Source: Bradyrhizobium hipponense
GTDB lineage: Bacteria; Pseudomonadota; Alphaproteobacteria; Rhizobiales; Xanthobacteraceae
DNA: 64,000 nt
Direction of reading: 5' to 3'
Assembly (NCBI RefSeq): GCF_008123965.1
Contig: NZ_VSTH01000038.1
Coordinates: 48,499-112,498 of the forward strand
A model generated the notes under the pieces. That model worked only from the letters and a program-made list of their open reading frames with translations. It searched no databases and was not told where the DNA came from. The position numbers and the translations under genes are program-made. This document shows positions 34,166-43,174 of this stretch, piece after piece; the stretch's first letter is position 1; every line of letters begins with the position of its first letter.

Positions 34166-34798
34166 ATGAACGACAGTAAGACTCTGCTGCAACCCAGCGA
34201 TTGTGCTCTAGTTCTGATCGATCAGCAGGCTGGCCTCGCATTCGGGGTCGGATCGATTGACCGTCAGGTGCTTCTCAACAACACGATTGCGCTCACACGA
34301 ACCGCTAAGGTGTTTGGGCTACCGATTGTCGCATCAACGTCGGCCTCCAAGGTCTACAGCGGTCCGCTGATGCCGGCGATTCGGGAGATTCTTCCCGATA
34401 TCCAACCCATCGAACGCCGGAACATGAATTTGTGGGAAGATGACGCGGCTCGAACAGCGGTAGTTCAAACAGGCAAGCGAAGCCTGATCGTTTCTGGCCT
34501 TCTGACAGAAGCCTGCGTCTCGTTTCCGGTACTTTCAGCGCTTCACGAGGGCCTTGACGTTTTTGTGGTTGGCGACGCGTGCGGTGGTCTCACTCCCGTG
34601 AGTCATGATCTCGCCTTGCGACGCATGAGTGACGCAGGCGCACATATGACATCATGGATCCAGGTTCTTCTGGAATTTCAGCGGGACTGGACGCGTCGGG
34701 AAACTTACGACGGAGCTCGATCTATCGTGGAAACCCACGGCGGCGGGTACGGAATCGGCCTCGCATATGCTCGCGACATGATCCACCCTTCGCCCTAG
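34166..34798 (+). CDS. isochorismatase-like cysteine hydrolase (second copy)
   Basis: 210 aa. Catalytic Asp in ALVLIDQQAGLAFGVG and Cys in LIVSGLLTEACVSFPVLSAL; VGDACGGLTPVSHDLALRRM and the C-terminal LLEFQRDWTRRETYD resemble the YcaC-like hydrolase at 26675 (LQQDWARTETYE), so the two are paralogues. ATG 34166 follows GGAGAGAGG. Substrate not determinable. Gene order regulator-hydrolase-MFS suggests a small inducible detoxification unit. Confidence 0.9.
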   Translation: MNDSKTLLQPSDCALVLIDQQAGLAFGVGSIDRQVLLNNTIALTRTAKVFGLPIVASTSASKVYSGPLMPAIREILPDIQPIERRNMNLWEDDAARTAVVQTGKRSLIVSGLLTEACVSFPVLSALHEGLDVFVVGDACGGLTPVSHDLALRRMSDAGAHMTSWIQVLLEFQRDWTRRETYDGARSIVETHGGGYGIGLAYARDMIHPSP

Positions 34799-34889
34799 GT
34801 GGTGTAGCCTCGCTTCTAGCCGATCCCTTGCACCTTTCGATCCTTCGTTGCGCCAGAGCGAAAGGGTGCGATTTGCCACAGCAAAGCAC

Positions 34890-36500
34890 ATGACAAAGAT
34901 TGACGAAGATCTAACGCGGAGCGCGTCGCCCTGGATCGCGTTCCGACACAAGGCGTTTGCGGTTGTTTGGATCGCGACCGTCGTCGCCAATGTCGGCACC
35001 TGGATGTACAACGCGGCATCCGGATGGCTAATGACGAGCCTCAATCCGGATCCACTCACGGTCTCCCTGGTCCAGGTCGCGAGCAGCCTTCCCATGTTCC
35101 TTTTCGCGCTGCCCGCCGGCGCTCTGGCCGATATCGTCGACAGGCGCCGCTTTCTCATCGGATCGGAAATCCTACTCACCGTCGTCGCGGCGGTGAGCGC
35201 GGTTCTGGTCTGGCTCGACCTGATCAATCCGTCGATCCTGCTGTTGCTCACATTCCTCCTCGGTGCGGGTTCGGCTTTCACCGCTCCCGCATGGCAATCA
35301 ATCGTGCCTCAGCTTGTCCCGAAGCAAGACCTGGCTGCGGCGGTGGCGACCAACGGCGTCGGTGTCAATATCAGCAGGGCAATCGGACCGGCGCTCGGTG
35401 GCGTCGTGATCGGCGTACTAGGCATCGCGGCGCCGTTCTGGATCAACGCATTGAGCAACTTCGCCGTGATCGGCGCCCTGCTCTGGTGGCGCCCACCGAC
35501 ATCGCAAGGAAGCAGACTTCCGCCGGAGCGCCTGACCGGTGCCCTCGTGATCGGCTTTCGGCACGCGCGATACAACTCCGTTCTGCGCGCGACTCTCATA
35601 CGAGCGGTGGCGTTCTTCTTCTTCGCCAGCGCATATTGGGCCCTACTCCCGCTCGTCGCGCGCAATCAGATCGCGGGCGGTCCCGAACTCTACGGCATTC
35701 TGCTCGGCGCGATCGGCATCGGTGCCGTCGGCGGCGCATTTACGCTGCCATGGCTGAAGGCGGCTCTGGGACCCGACCGGCTCGTCGCGGCCGGCACGCT
35801 CGGCACGGCGGCCTGCCTGGTCCTGCTCGGTGTCGCACGTTATTCCGCGCTCGGCTTCGCGGCCTGCCTCCTCGCAGGCATGTCATGGATCGCCGTTCTC
35901 GCGAGCCTGAACGTCTCGGTCCAGATGTCCCTGCCCGATTGGGTGCGCGGGCGTGGGCTGGCCATGTTCGTGACCGTGTTCTTCGGCGCGATGACAGCCG
36001 GCAGTGCGCTGTGGGGGCAGCTTGCCTCGGCGTTCGGCCTGCCCGCGGCGCACTTCATCGCGGCCGCCGGAGCGGTAGCGGGCATCGCGCTGACTTGGCG
36101 CTGGAAGCTGCAGGGCGGCCAGGGGGTGGACCTCGCGCCCTCCATGCATTGGCCAGCCCCCGTGCTCGCGGTCGACGCGAATGCCGACCGCGGGCCGGTA
36201 CTGGTCACGGTCGAATATCAGATCAATCCGGAGAAGCGTGACGGTTTCCTCGCCGCAATCCGAGACCTGGGCCAGCAACGCCAGCGGGACGGCGCCTATT
36301 CATGGGACGTCTTTGAGGATGCCGCGGAGAGCGGACGCTTCTTGGAAACGTTCATGGTGGCGTCTTGGCTTGAGCATCTCCGACAGCACCAGCGCGTGAC
36401 GAACACCGACAAGGTCGTGCAGGATGCCATCCGCGAGTTCGGCGCTGCGGGCGCCCCTAAGGTGACCCACTTCATAGCGGCCCGCCTCGCGCCCGATTGA
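34890..36500 (+). CDS. MFS transporter (EntS/DUF894 type) with C-terminal monooxygenase-like domain
   Basis: 536 aa. About 410 residues form 11-12 membrane helices: NVGTWMYNAASGWLM, ALPAGALADIVDRRRFLI (the loop 2-3 motif), GPALGGVVIGVLGIAAPFWI. A soluble tail from about 430 (VLVTVEYQINPEKRDGFLAA, FLETFMVASWLEHLRQHQR) resembles an antibiotic-biosynthesis-monooxygenase dimeric alpha/beta barrel, a known fusion in this MFS_3 family. Probably an exporter of a small organic compound. ATG 34890; weak ribosome binding site. Starts 91 nt after the hydrolase. Confidence 0.88.
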   Translation: MTKIDEDLTRSASPWIAFRHKAFAVVWIATVVANVGTWMYNAASGWLMTSLNPDPLTVSLVQVASSLPMFLFALPAGALADIVDRRRFLIGSEILLTVVAAVSAVLVWLDLINPSILLLLTFLLGAGSAFTAPAWQSIVPQLVPKQDLAAAVATNGVGVNISRAIGPALGGVVIGVLGIAAPFWINALSNFAVIGALLWWRPPTSQGSRLPPERLTGALVIGFRHARYNSVLRATLIRAVAFFFFASAYWALLPLVARNQIAGGPELYGILLGAIGIGAVGGAFTLPWLKAALGPDRLVAAGTLGTAACLVLLGVARYSALGFAACLLAGMSWIAVLASLNVSVQMSLPDWVRGRGLAMFVTVFFGAMTAGSALWGQLASAFGLPAAHFIAAAGAVAGIALTWRWKLQGGQGVDLAPSMHWPAPVLAVDANADRGPVLVTVEYQINPEKRDGFLAAIRDLGQQRQRDGAYSWDVFEDAAESGRFLETFMVASWLEHLRQHQRVTNTDKVVQDAIREFGAAGAPKVTHFIAARLAPD

Positions 36501-36505
36501 GCCGA

Positions 36506-36522
36506 GCCGGCAAGAAGCCGGC
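36506..36522 (+). terminator. possible weak terminator hairpin
   Basis: GCCGGC, loop AAGAA, GCCGGC forms a perfect 6-bp GC stem starting 5 nt after the MFS stop codon. There is no T-run behind it, so intrinsic termination would be weak; it may protect the transcript end instead. Confidence 0.35.
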
Positions 36523-36720
36523 GGCTCTATGGTCGGCGAAAGCGATGGCTGCAAAACCGGCCTCGATATGTCGGTACTTCTGAGGACCCGCGTTTCCGCC
36601 GACGAGCGGAAAACGTGGTGATCATCAATATCCGGCAGTGGGCCGCCGGTCAGCAAGTGTCCGACAGCACCCTGCATTCAGAGTGGTATAGCGTAGACGT
36701 AGTTCTCATCTTCGCCCGTT

Positions 36721-36765
36721 GCGGCGCTCCCTAGGGGAATCGAACCCTGTTTCAGCCTTGAGAGA
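36721..36765 (-). other. tRNA 3'-end-like fragment, candidate attachment site
   Basis: On the minus strand the segment reads CAGGGTTCGATTCCCCTAGG then GAGCGCC. GGTTCGATTCC is the T-arm of tRNA or tmRNA, followed by seven bases that could be the 3' acceptor strand. No anticodon arm or 5' half is found to the right, so it is at most a 3' fragment, the kind left or used by tyrosine integrases. The integrase gene starts 60-180 bp away. The stem is imperfect (three clear pairs), so this call is tentative. Confidence 0.4.
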
Positions 36766-36805
36766 GCCAAATAATGGGTCCCTCTCCATCCGCCAGCGTT
36801 CGCCG

Positions 36806-38299
36806 ATGTCCGATTATTTCAATAAATTCAATGTACAAAGTCCGGTATTGTCCGCCGACGTACACGTCTTATATTCGACAGATATTCGACGTATAACAGT
36901 GCAACGAACGCTATGGTCGAAGACACTCACCGAGGCTCAGGTCACGACGGCTAATGCGCGCTCCAGGCTGGGACCTGGCGTGCATTGGCGTCGCCTCGAT
37001 GCGGAAGCGCATCTGGGCTATCGCAAAGGAAAACAAAGCGGCGTTTGGTTTGTCCGCTGGCGTAATCACCACGAAGGCGGCAACTACAAGCAGCTGCCAG
37101 TCGGCGTCGCCAACGACATCAATGACAAGCCCGCCGCCGGGATTCTGACCTTCGCACAGGCCGTGAGAACGGCACGGGAGGCCGTAGCTCGAGCCAGAAC
37201 AGAAGCCGCGTCGCAGGCGGCGGGTCCGGCTCCTACCGTACGATCGGCCGTTGAATCATATGTCAAGGAACGCGACGCTCGAGAAAGACGCCGAACAGGT
37301 CGCGACGTCCGATCCGATGCCGGTACCAAGCTGCGGCGCTACGTTCTTGGTCAAGAAAAGCGCGGCAATCAGGAAGCTGTGGGATCGGCTCCTCTCGCAT
37401 CGGTGCCTCTGCATGCCTTGACAGAAGACGACTTGATAACGTGGCGTGAGGGTTTGCCGGAGGACCTAAAGGTCACGACCAAGCAGCGGTTCGCGAATGA
37501 CCTCAAGGCCGCACTAAATGCCGCGTGGCCGCGGCTTTCCGCAGATCGGAAGAAACTAAACCCGACGTTCCTCGCCATTGTGAAGGCCGGCTTCAAAGCC
37601 GAGCGGATCGATGATGACGATGATGCGTCCGTTGCTCGGGATAACCAGATTCTCACGGATGAGGAGGTTGGCGGCATCCTTCAAGCTGCGTGTGAAGTCG
37701 ATCAGGAGCAAGGATTTGATGGCGACCTATATCGGATCGTCGTATGTCTGGCCGCGACCGGCGCGCGGTATGCCCAGGTCAGGCGAATGCGCGTGGGCGA
37801 CGTACAGGTTTCTGCTCGACGTTTGATGGTGCCGGGCTCCTACAAGGGACGCGGCGGCAATGGCGGCTCAGACCCGATCCCAGTGGGCGACGATGTGATT
37901 GAGGTGCTTTTGCCCGCAATCGCCGGGCGGCCAAGCGATGCCCCTCTTTTCGAGCGATGGATCCATGAACAGGAGCCGGGGGGCATCGCATGGAAGAAGT
38001 CTGAACGCGGTCCGTGGAAAAGGGGCGAACTTGCACGTCCCTGGAAGGCCATTCGCGAGCACGCCGGTATGCCGGAGGTGATTCCCTATGCTTTGCGGCA
38101 CTCGAGCATCGTGCGCGGTCTGCGAAAGGGCTTGCCCATCCAACAGGTCGCCAAACTGCACAACACCTCAGTCAAAATGATCGAGCGGCACTACGCGAAA
38201 TACATTGCGACCGCCTTGGAAGACCTCGCAAGGGCGGCAGTCGTGTCCCTGGTGCCGCGGAGGAATGGAAACGTGGGGCCGATGGGAAAACGCGCGTAA
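36806..38299 (+). CDS. tyrosine recombinase / phage-type integrase
   Basis: About 497 aa (GTG 36899 is an alternative start, just before the conserved SKTLTEAQVTTANARSRL). The N-terminal DUF4102-like and arm-binding part contains YRKGKQSGVWFVRWRNHHEG. A core-binding domain lies at about 170-270 and the catalytic domain beyond: Arg in LAATGARYAQVRRMRV, RHxxR-type box PYALRHSSIVRGL, HNTSVKMIERHY with the nucleophile Tyr in HYAKYI. It resembles integrases of rhizobial islands that use tRNA genes. Its neighbour upstream is the tRNA-like fragment; no excisionase is seen. Confidence 0.9.
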   Translation: MSDYFNKFNVQSPVLSADVHVLYSTDIRRITVQRTLWSKTLTEAQVTTANARSRLGPGVHWRRLDAEAHLGYRKGKQSGVWFVRWRNHHEGGNYKQLPVGVANDINDKPAAGILTFAQAVRTAREAVARARTEAASQAAGPAPTVRSAVESYVKERDARERRRTGRDVRSDAGTKLRRYVLGQEKRGNQEAVGSAPLASVPLHALTEDDLITWREGLPEDLKVTTKQRFANDLKAALNAAWPRLSADRKKLNPTFLAIVKAGFKAERIDDDDDASVARDNQILTDEEVGGILQAACEVDQEQGFDGDLYRIVVCLAATGARYAQVRRMRVGDVQVSARRLMVPGSYKGRGGNGGSDPIPVGDDVIEVLLPAIAGRPSDAPLFERWIHEQEPGGIAWKKSERGPWKRGELARPWKAIREHAGMPEVIPYALRHSSIVRGLRKGLPIQQVAKLHNTSVKMIERHYAKYIATALEDLARAAVVSLVPRRNGNVGPMGKRA

Positions 38300-38852
38300 G
38301 GGATAACCAAGATCATGCGCTGCAGGATTGGCTCGGGCGTGCGCGATCCCGCGCCCGCCCCGACGGAACTAACTCCGCTGGGAGACCGGTCTTAATGCGC
38401 TCAGTTGCGTGAATGACGAGGGGATCATTTCGGAAGCCCCGCGCGTTATGAAGAACGCTGCTTCAATCCTCAGTAGGTCCAATCCATCATGGGAAAGTTT
38501 GAGCCAGGTCCAGCCAATCAAAGCCAGCGAAATCTAAGTTCGCACAGCCGGACACAGTGGAGAAGCAGTGCGGCAGAGAGTGTCAGTCAATCCCCATTGA
38601 AACAAAAGGCGTTTTCGACCTATTCGGACCTAAATCTACCGGTCGAGCTTCGGCCGGAAAATAGGTTTCGCCTCCGATAAAAGCTTACTCCGCGAATGGC
38701 CCGTCATCTTCGCGATCGAGATCATGAAGGAGCCATAGCGCGGCTTCGCGTTGTCCGTGACAGGAAGCGTAGGCGTTTGCCCCGAAAGCAAAAGTCAGAT
38801 TCGCCCTTCTTCAACCCAAACATCTTCCATATAGCCTTGGCGACCCAGACGT
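38300..38852. other. non-coding stretch after the integrase
   Basis: 553 bp with only very short frames lacking ribosome binding sites, and less regular codon structure than the flanks. No second copy of the tRNA-like fragment or of a transposase was seen. It may be the decayed interior of the integrated element. Confidence 0.45.
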
Positions 38853-39434
38853 CTACTGAAGCGCCCCGATTGCGGCCAGTGCCGAGGCGCTCCGTGAAAG
38901 CTCGATCAATCGATTGACGGACTGCATTGCAAAGCTGAGGAACGATTGATCCAGCACCCCGTCCGACACCTTTTTCGTGACGTTCCCGATGACGACCTGC
39001 GCTCCGCCAACGAGGCGAGCGGGGATTGAAAGCAGCGTCTCGTTGACCTGCGCGTGGGCGCGAACACCACCGGTGAAGGCTGGAGACACAGATATCACTA
39101 AGACTGGCTTGTCGATCAGAACGGACTTCCCATATGGGCGGGACGCCCAGTCCAGCGCATTTTTCAGGACCCCCGGCATGCCGTGGTTGTATTCCGGTGT
39201 GACGATGATCAAGCCGGCGCTGTTCGCCACCGCATTCCGAAACTGCCGCACCTTGAGGGAAGCATGATTTCCATCCTCATCCTCATTGTAGAGTGGAAGC
39301 TCCGGGCTCAATATCTCGAGGCTTGTCCTGCTTGGAAGGCTACCGCGCAAACTGGCGAGGGTTGCGCGCGAAAACGATTCCTTGCGGAGACTACCAGGTA
39401 GCCCAACGAGGCGGGTCGGGACTGCAGACATCAT
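38853..39434 (-). CDS. NADPH-dependent FMN reductase family protein
   Basis: 193 aa flavodoxin-like fold. FMN phosphate loop VGLPGSLRKESFSRATLASL, then LIIVTPEYNHGMPGVLKNALDWASRP with the YNHxxPGxLKNAxDW signature of ChrR/YieF-type quinone or azo reductases, and a C-terminal helix. Such enzymes reduce quinones, chromate or flavins in the cytosol. GGAGATCGT precedes ATG 39434 (a second ATG follows at once). It is separated from the SBF transporter by 200 bp, same strand. Confidence 0.92.
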   Translation of the reverse strand: MMSAVPTRLVGLPGSLRKESFSRATLASLRGSLPSRTSLEILSPELPLYNEDEDGNHASLKVRQFRNAVANSAGLIIVTPEYNHGMPGVLKNALDWASRPYGKSVLIDKPVLVISVSPAFTGGVRAHAQVNETLLSIPARLVGGAQVVIGNVTKKVSDGVLDQSFLSFAMQSVNRLIELSRSASALAAIGALQ

Positions 39435-39632
39435 ACGATCTCCATCGCGCTGCATTGATCGGCCACACCAGCAATCGTCCCTGCCGGAATTTTCGATTGT
39501 GACCACCGCCTAAAGAGATAAGGCACGGGTGGCGGCCTCCTTTTCAATTTGCCCGAATCCGTGCAAGAGGCCAAAGGCGCCGATCAGCCTGTCCCTTTCA
39601 TGGGCAGGTGAAAACCGTCGGGACGGCTTTCG

Positions 39633-40643
39633 TCAGCGCATCACAACGGACCTGGCGCCGGCCGAGGCGGGTGCAGAGAGCTCTGCACGACGACCCCATC
39701 GCTGGGCCAGCGCCGCGCAGACCATCAATTGAATCTGATGGAAGACCATCAGTGGGAGGATCACTGCACCCGCCCCGTGGGAAGCAAAGATAACTTTGGC
39801 CATGGTAACGCCCTGGGACAGGCTCTTCTTCGAGCCACAGAAGATAATGGCCACGCGATCGGCACGATTGAAGCCCAACCATTTGCCGAGAAGTCCGGTC
39901 GTGATCAGGGCGGCGCCAAGAAGGATGCCGTCGGCGACGACCAGCCCCGCGAGCGCAGCTGGCGGAACCTGATGCCACAAGCCCTCGCTGACGGCCGCGC
40001 TGAAGGCGGAATAGACGATGAGCAAGATTGATCCCTGGTCGACCGCGCCGACAATGCCATCATGACGTCCAATCCATCCGCCGATGAACGGCTGGAGCAG
40101 TTGTCCGCAGACAAACGGCACGAACAACTGCAACGTGATCTGTCCGATAGCGTCCCAGCCTGAGGCAGCTTCGCCGTGATTTGAGAGTACGAGACCTGCC
40201 ACGAGCGGCGTCACGAAGATGCCGATGATGCTTGAGGCCGAGGCACTGCAAATCGCCGCCGGAACGTTACCCTTGGCGATGGCGGTGAACGCGATCGAGG
40301 ATTGCACCGTGGATGGCAGGGCGCAGAGGAACAGGATGCCGGCGTACAGCGTCGGCGTCGCAAGCGGAGACAGGATCGGCTTGAAAGCCAGACCGAACAG
40401 CGGAAACAGCACGAATGTCGTCAGCAGCACCAGGGAATGCAACCGCCAGTGACCTGCCGCAGCGATCACGGCTTCGCGCGACAGCTTTGCTCCATGCAGG
40501 AAGAACAGCAAGGCAATGGCGAGGTCGGTGAGGTGATCCACCACCAGCGCCGCCGTGCCGCGGCATGGCAGCTCGCTCGCCGCGACGACGGTCGCGATCA
40601 ACGCCAGGGTGAAATTCTCAGGCAGGAACTTGGGTCGAGACAT
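39633..40643 (-). CDS. bile acid:sodium symporter (SBF/YfeH-like) family transporter
   Basis: 336 aa, about ten membrane helices. Typical YfeH-type motifs: LALIATVVAASELPCRG, DLAIALLFFLHGAKLSREAV, LCALPSTVQSSIAFTAIAKGN (the PST-x-QSS-x-AFTA signature) and GSKKSLSQGVTMAKVIF. Substrate unknown; organic anions are likely. ATG 40643 begins the conserved part; an upstream extension to 40748 is unsupported. It faces away from the region at 40867. Confidence 0.9.
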   Translation of the reverse strand: MSRPKFLPENFTLALIATVVAASELPCRGTAALVVDHLTDLAIALLFFLHGAKLSREAVIAAAGHWRLHSLVLLTTFVLFPLFGLAFKPILSPLATPTLYAGILFLCALPSTVQSSIAFTAIAKGNVPAAICSASASSIIGIFVTPLVAGLVLSNHGEAASGWDAIGQITLQLFVPFVCGQLLQPFIGGWIGRHDGIVGAVDQGSILLIVYSAFSAAVSEGLWHQVPPAALAGLVVADGILLGAALITTGLLGKWLGFNRADRVAIIFCGSKKSLSQGVTMAKVIFASHGAGAVILPLMVFHQIQLMVCAALAQRWGRRAELSAPASAGARSVVMR

Positions 40644-40866
40644 GCTGATGATCTGTTCGCCGGAACCGGCTTTGAACTGGCGCGATCGCGAAGTCAGCGC
40701 GCCTTTGGGGGCAATGCAAACATGCCCCAGTGAGAACAACTGATCCATTCGTCGTGGTTGGTCGCGAACGCAGATGTCGATGTGGTGGCGTTCATGATCG
40801 TCTCCTTACTTTGTACGCACGATCTAGAAGTAGGGCGCGGTCAACCCGTCACCACTAAAACTCCAT

Positions 40867-41094
40867 TTAGGCGCGCTTACTCATTGGCGGCTGTCGCGAG
40901 AGCAAAACTACCTTGGCGCGCGACGATACGATTTCCGAATCCGGATCCGGCCCGGCCTGAACCAGACCATCGTGGCGCAGCGAGACCTCCGAAAACGGCG
41001 ATGCGGCCGCCCGCTCGAGCACTGCGCGCAATTTCGGGTGAAGACCTTCGCCGCGCGACGCCGCGAAGGCACTGAATTGATGAAGAGAGCACAT
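40867..41094 (-). CDS. small hypothetical protein
   Basis: 75 aa (starts MCSLHQFSAFAASRGEG). The best evidence is AGGAG 8 nt before ATG 41094. The middle LHPKLRAVLERAAASPFSEV could be a helix. No family recognised and no partner gene; it stands alone between the SBF transporter and the secreted repeat protein. Confidence 0.4.
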   Translation of the reverse strand: MCSLHQFSAFAASRGEGLHPKLRAVLERAAASPFSEVSLRHDGLVQAGPDPDSEIVSSRAKVVLLSRQPPMSKRA

Positions 41095-41299
41095 TGCCAG
41101 GACTCCTGGGCTGCTTACATCACGGGGCGCGATACTTCCGACGACCGACTCTTGGCGGGCGCTCGACAATCATTCACGGACCGGACAACGTGGTTCGGAA
41201 CCGCGCGCAACGTTGTCGATAGAGTGGAAGTATGAGTCCGCGCTCAGATTTCGATTAAATACGAATTCATTCCCTGGCACGGCGAACTCGCGGGAGGAT

Positions 41300-41725
41300 T
41301 CAGCTCACGACAATGACACCACACGGCATGCAAGGCGTCGCGTCTCGGCCAGACAATCGCTCAATGCCAACCGGGCTCATCGACGGTGGCGCCGCCTCCG
41401 CAACGAGCTTCGAGACGGCGGCACTTCTCGCTATCTGCGAACACGAGGATTGGTGTTGCGCCAAGTGGGCACAGCGTTTGTCACGCCTACCGAAGGCCAG
41501 TTGTACGACCCCACCGAGGGTGCGGTGACGGGTTCCGACAGACGTTCCGGACGTCCCATAGGTCCCGGATGGCGGTGTCGACAGTCCGGACGTCCCATAG
41601 GCGGCAGATTGCATCGTCGAGACATCGTGCCTCAAATACGTGTAGCTCTTCCCTTCCGCAGCAAGGGGCGCGACCGCCAGCCCCACAGTTACGAAGGCGG
41701 CACTCACAAATTTGGTTGTCATCAT
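41300..41725 (-). CDS. small secreted protein with YGTSG repeats
   Basis: 141 aa. GAGAGAGGATCG precedes ATG 41725 and the first 23 residues form a signal peptide (FVSAAFVTVGLAVAPLAAEG), so a real gene is likely. The mature part has two copies of YGTSG(L/T)S 13 residues apart, encoded by a 17-bp exact direct repeat, then a basic stretch and several Cys. Function unknown. It lies 120 bp beyond the anti-sigma gene on the same strand and could be in its regulon. Confidence 0.55.
   Translation of the reverse strand: MMTTKFVSAAFVTVGLAVAPLAAEGKSYTYLRHDVSTMQSAAYGTSGLSTPPSGTYGTSGTSVGTRHRTLGGVVQLAFGRRDKRCAHLAQHQSSCSQIARSAAVSKLVAEAAPPSMSPVGIERLSGRDATPCMPCGVIVVS
41546..41601. repeat. 17-bp direct repeat, 39-bp spacing
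   Basis: TCCGGACGTCCCATAGG occurs at 41546-41562 and again at 41585-41601. The 39-bp offset keeps the reading frame (13 codons) and gives the duplicated YGTSG peptide in the small secreted protein. Confidence 0.85.
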
Positions 41726-41848
41726 AATCGATCCTCTCTCGTGAGAGATAGGCGACAACCCTTGTTCTACACGGCTCGACATCCTAAATTCTTATTCAAT
41801 GACGGTGATCGCATGGGGATGCGATCCGCCACACTTAAGGCCGCCAAT

Positions 41849-42622
41849 TCAGATTGCGCGCGCCTGCCTGCGAACCTCGTTCGCAATAGCCTTCAGCGAG
41901 TTCAGCGGCGCCGGGCCTACAAGGCTATAGCCAATGCCGTCGTCCGCCCAGGCAAAGCCGGTGGCGCCGCCATTTGACTGTGCTGTCATTGGTGCGTTCT
42001 GGTCGGCGCTGCTCATCGGCCGCGTCAGCACGACGACCCGGCTGCCGTGGTCATCGTCATACATGAACATTGCGGCTGGCCCGTGCTGGGTCGCGACCAG
42101 GCGTCCACCCATCAGACGGTAGCCTGAACTCGCCAGGTCCGGCACCTTGACAGGCCGGTTCAGCCGACTCGAGATCCATTGGACGAACTGCGTGGTGTCG
42201 GATGCTCGCACCTCGACGGGGCGGATCCGATCCGGTGCGTAGACATTGTAGGAATAGGCCGCTTCCTGCGCGAGCGCCGCCAGACCGCCAGGTGGCGCCT
42301 CCAACGAGCCGCGCATCACCCAGCCGCCAAACCCGCCCACACTCAGCAGCAGCATCGCCGCGATCGCCCACCATGCCGGCGGAGAACGACGCCTCCGACC
42401 CTCGACAATGCGTGAGAGATTCAGCTCGGGTGGCAACGGCTCGTCAGCAATCGGCGCCAGCGCCGCGCGCAACAGCTCGCGTTGATCGGCAAAGCCGGCG
42501 ACGCGCTTGGCGACGTCCGGATGATCGGCAAGGTAGGAGCCGACTTCCGCTCGACGCTCCGGCTCGAGCACATCATCCACATAGGCATGGAGGTCGTCTT
42601 CCGTGATCGGCCGGTTGTTCAT
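41849..42622 (-). CDS. anti-sigma factor, membrane anchored
   Basis: 257 aa. N-terminal cytoplasmic zinc-finger-less anti-sigma domain (ITEDDLHAYVDDVLEPERRAEV, LADHPDVAKRVAGFADQRELLRAAL), one membrane helix at about 84-102 (WWAIAAMLLLSVGGFGGWVM), and a periplasmic domain (YNVYAPDRIRPVEVRASDTT, SGYRLMGGRLVATQHGPAAM, VLTRPMSSADQNAP) typical of anti-sigma proteins paired with rhizobial ECF factors. It holds the ECF factor at the membrane until a periplasmic signal is sensed. ATG 42622 overlaps the sigma stop (ATGA), so the partners are coupled. Confidence 0.9.
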   Translation of the reverse strand: MNNRPITEDDLHAYVDDVLEPERRAEVGSYLADHPDVAKRVAGFADQRELLRAALAPIADEPLPPELNLSRIVEGRRRRSPPAWWAIAAMLLLSVGGFGGWVMRGSLEAPPGGLAALAQEAAYSYNVYAPDRIRPVEVRASDTTQFVQWISSRLNRPVKVPDLASSGYRLMGGRLVATQHGPAAMFMYDDDHGSRVVVLTRPMSSADQNAPMTAQSNGGATGFAWADDGIGYSLVGPAPLNSLKAIANEVRRQARAI

Positions 42623-43143
42623 GTCAGCCTCCGCATCGTCACCACGTTCCCTGGCGCATCGGCGACGCCGTCGAGCTCCTGCTGCAACCTCTCGCGTGCC
42701 CGCGACAGGCGCGACATTACGGTGCCAATCGGGACATTCAATACTTTCGCGGCCTCCGCATAAGAGAGATCCTCGACCGCAACCAGCAGCAGTACGGTTC
42801 GCTGCTCCCCCGGCAGTTTCGCAAGCTTGTCTAGTACGTCTTGATACATGAGCCGATGCTCCTGCGCGGCAGCCCCGCGAAACTCGCCCTCACCCGCTTC
42901 CTCGATCGGCACATGCCTGCCGCGCGATGACGCCTGACGGAATTGATCCGCCGCGAGGTTGTGCAGGATCGTGAACAGCCAGGCGCGCACGCTCCCGTCC
43001 CGCCTCTGATGCCAGCGGCTGACAGCGCGCTCCAGGCAGTCCTGCACAAGATCGTCCGCGTTCGCGCGGTTGCGCAAGAGGGCGCGCGCATAGCGGCGGA
43101 GGGCGGGGATCAGCGGCTCGACCTGAACCAACATGTCCTTCAT
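42619..43143 (-). CDS. ECF sigma factor (RpoE-like)
   Basis: 174 aa with region 2 (LIPALRRYARALLRNRANADDLVQDCLERA, AWLFTILHNLAADQFR) and region 4 (LAKLPGEQRTVLLLVAVEDLSYAEAAKVLNVPIGTVMSRLSRARERL). No C-terminal extension. GGAGGGCGAG precedes ATG 43143; the longer frame to 43230 is unsupported. It follows the YVTN gene by 31 nt and overlaps its anti-sigma factor, so the whole unit from 45173 is probably one transcript driven by its own sigma factor. Confidence 0.93.
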   Translation of the reverse strand: MKDMLVQVEPLIPALRRYARALLRNRANADDLVQDCLERAVSRWHQRRDGSVRAWLFTILHNLAADQFRQASSRGRHVPIEEAGEGEFRGAAAQEHRLMYQDVLDKLAKLPGEQRTVLLLVAVEDLSYAEAAKVLNVPIGTVMSRLSRARERLQQELDGVADAPGNVVTMRRLT

Positions 43144-43174
43144 CTCGCCCTCCGCCTGCGTTCCTTCTCGAACG

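Noticed and set aside
36300..36677. 125-aa minus-strand frame over the end of the MFS gene
   Set aside because: No ribosome binding site, no motif, and it overlaps the conserved soluble tail of the transporter.
41546..41601. Possible start of a CRISPR array
   Set aside because: Only two copies of a 17-bp repeat with in-frame 39-bp spacing and no further units; it is a coding repeat.
41213..41977. 254-aa plus-strand frame
   Set aside because: Arg-rich and motif-free; the opposite strand has a signal-peptide gene with GAGAGAGGATCG before its ATG.
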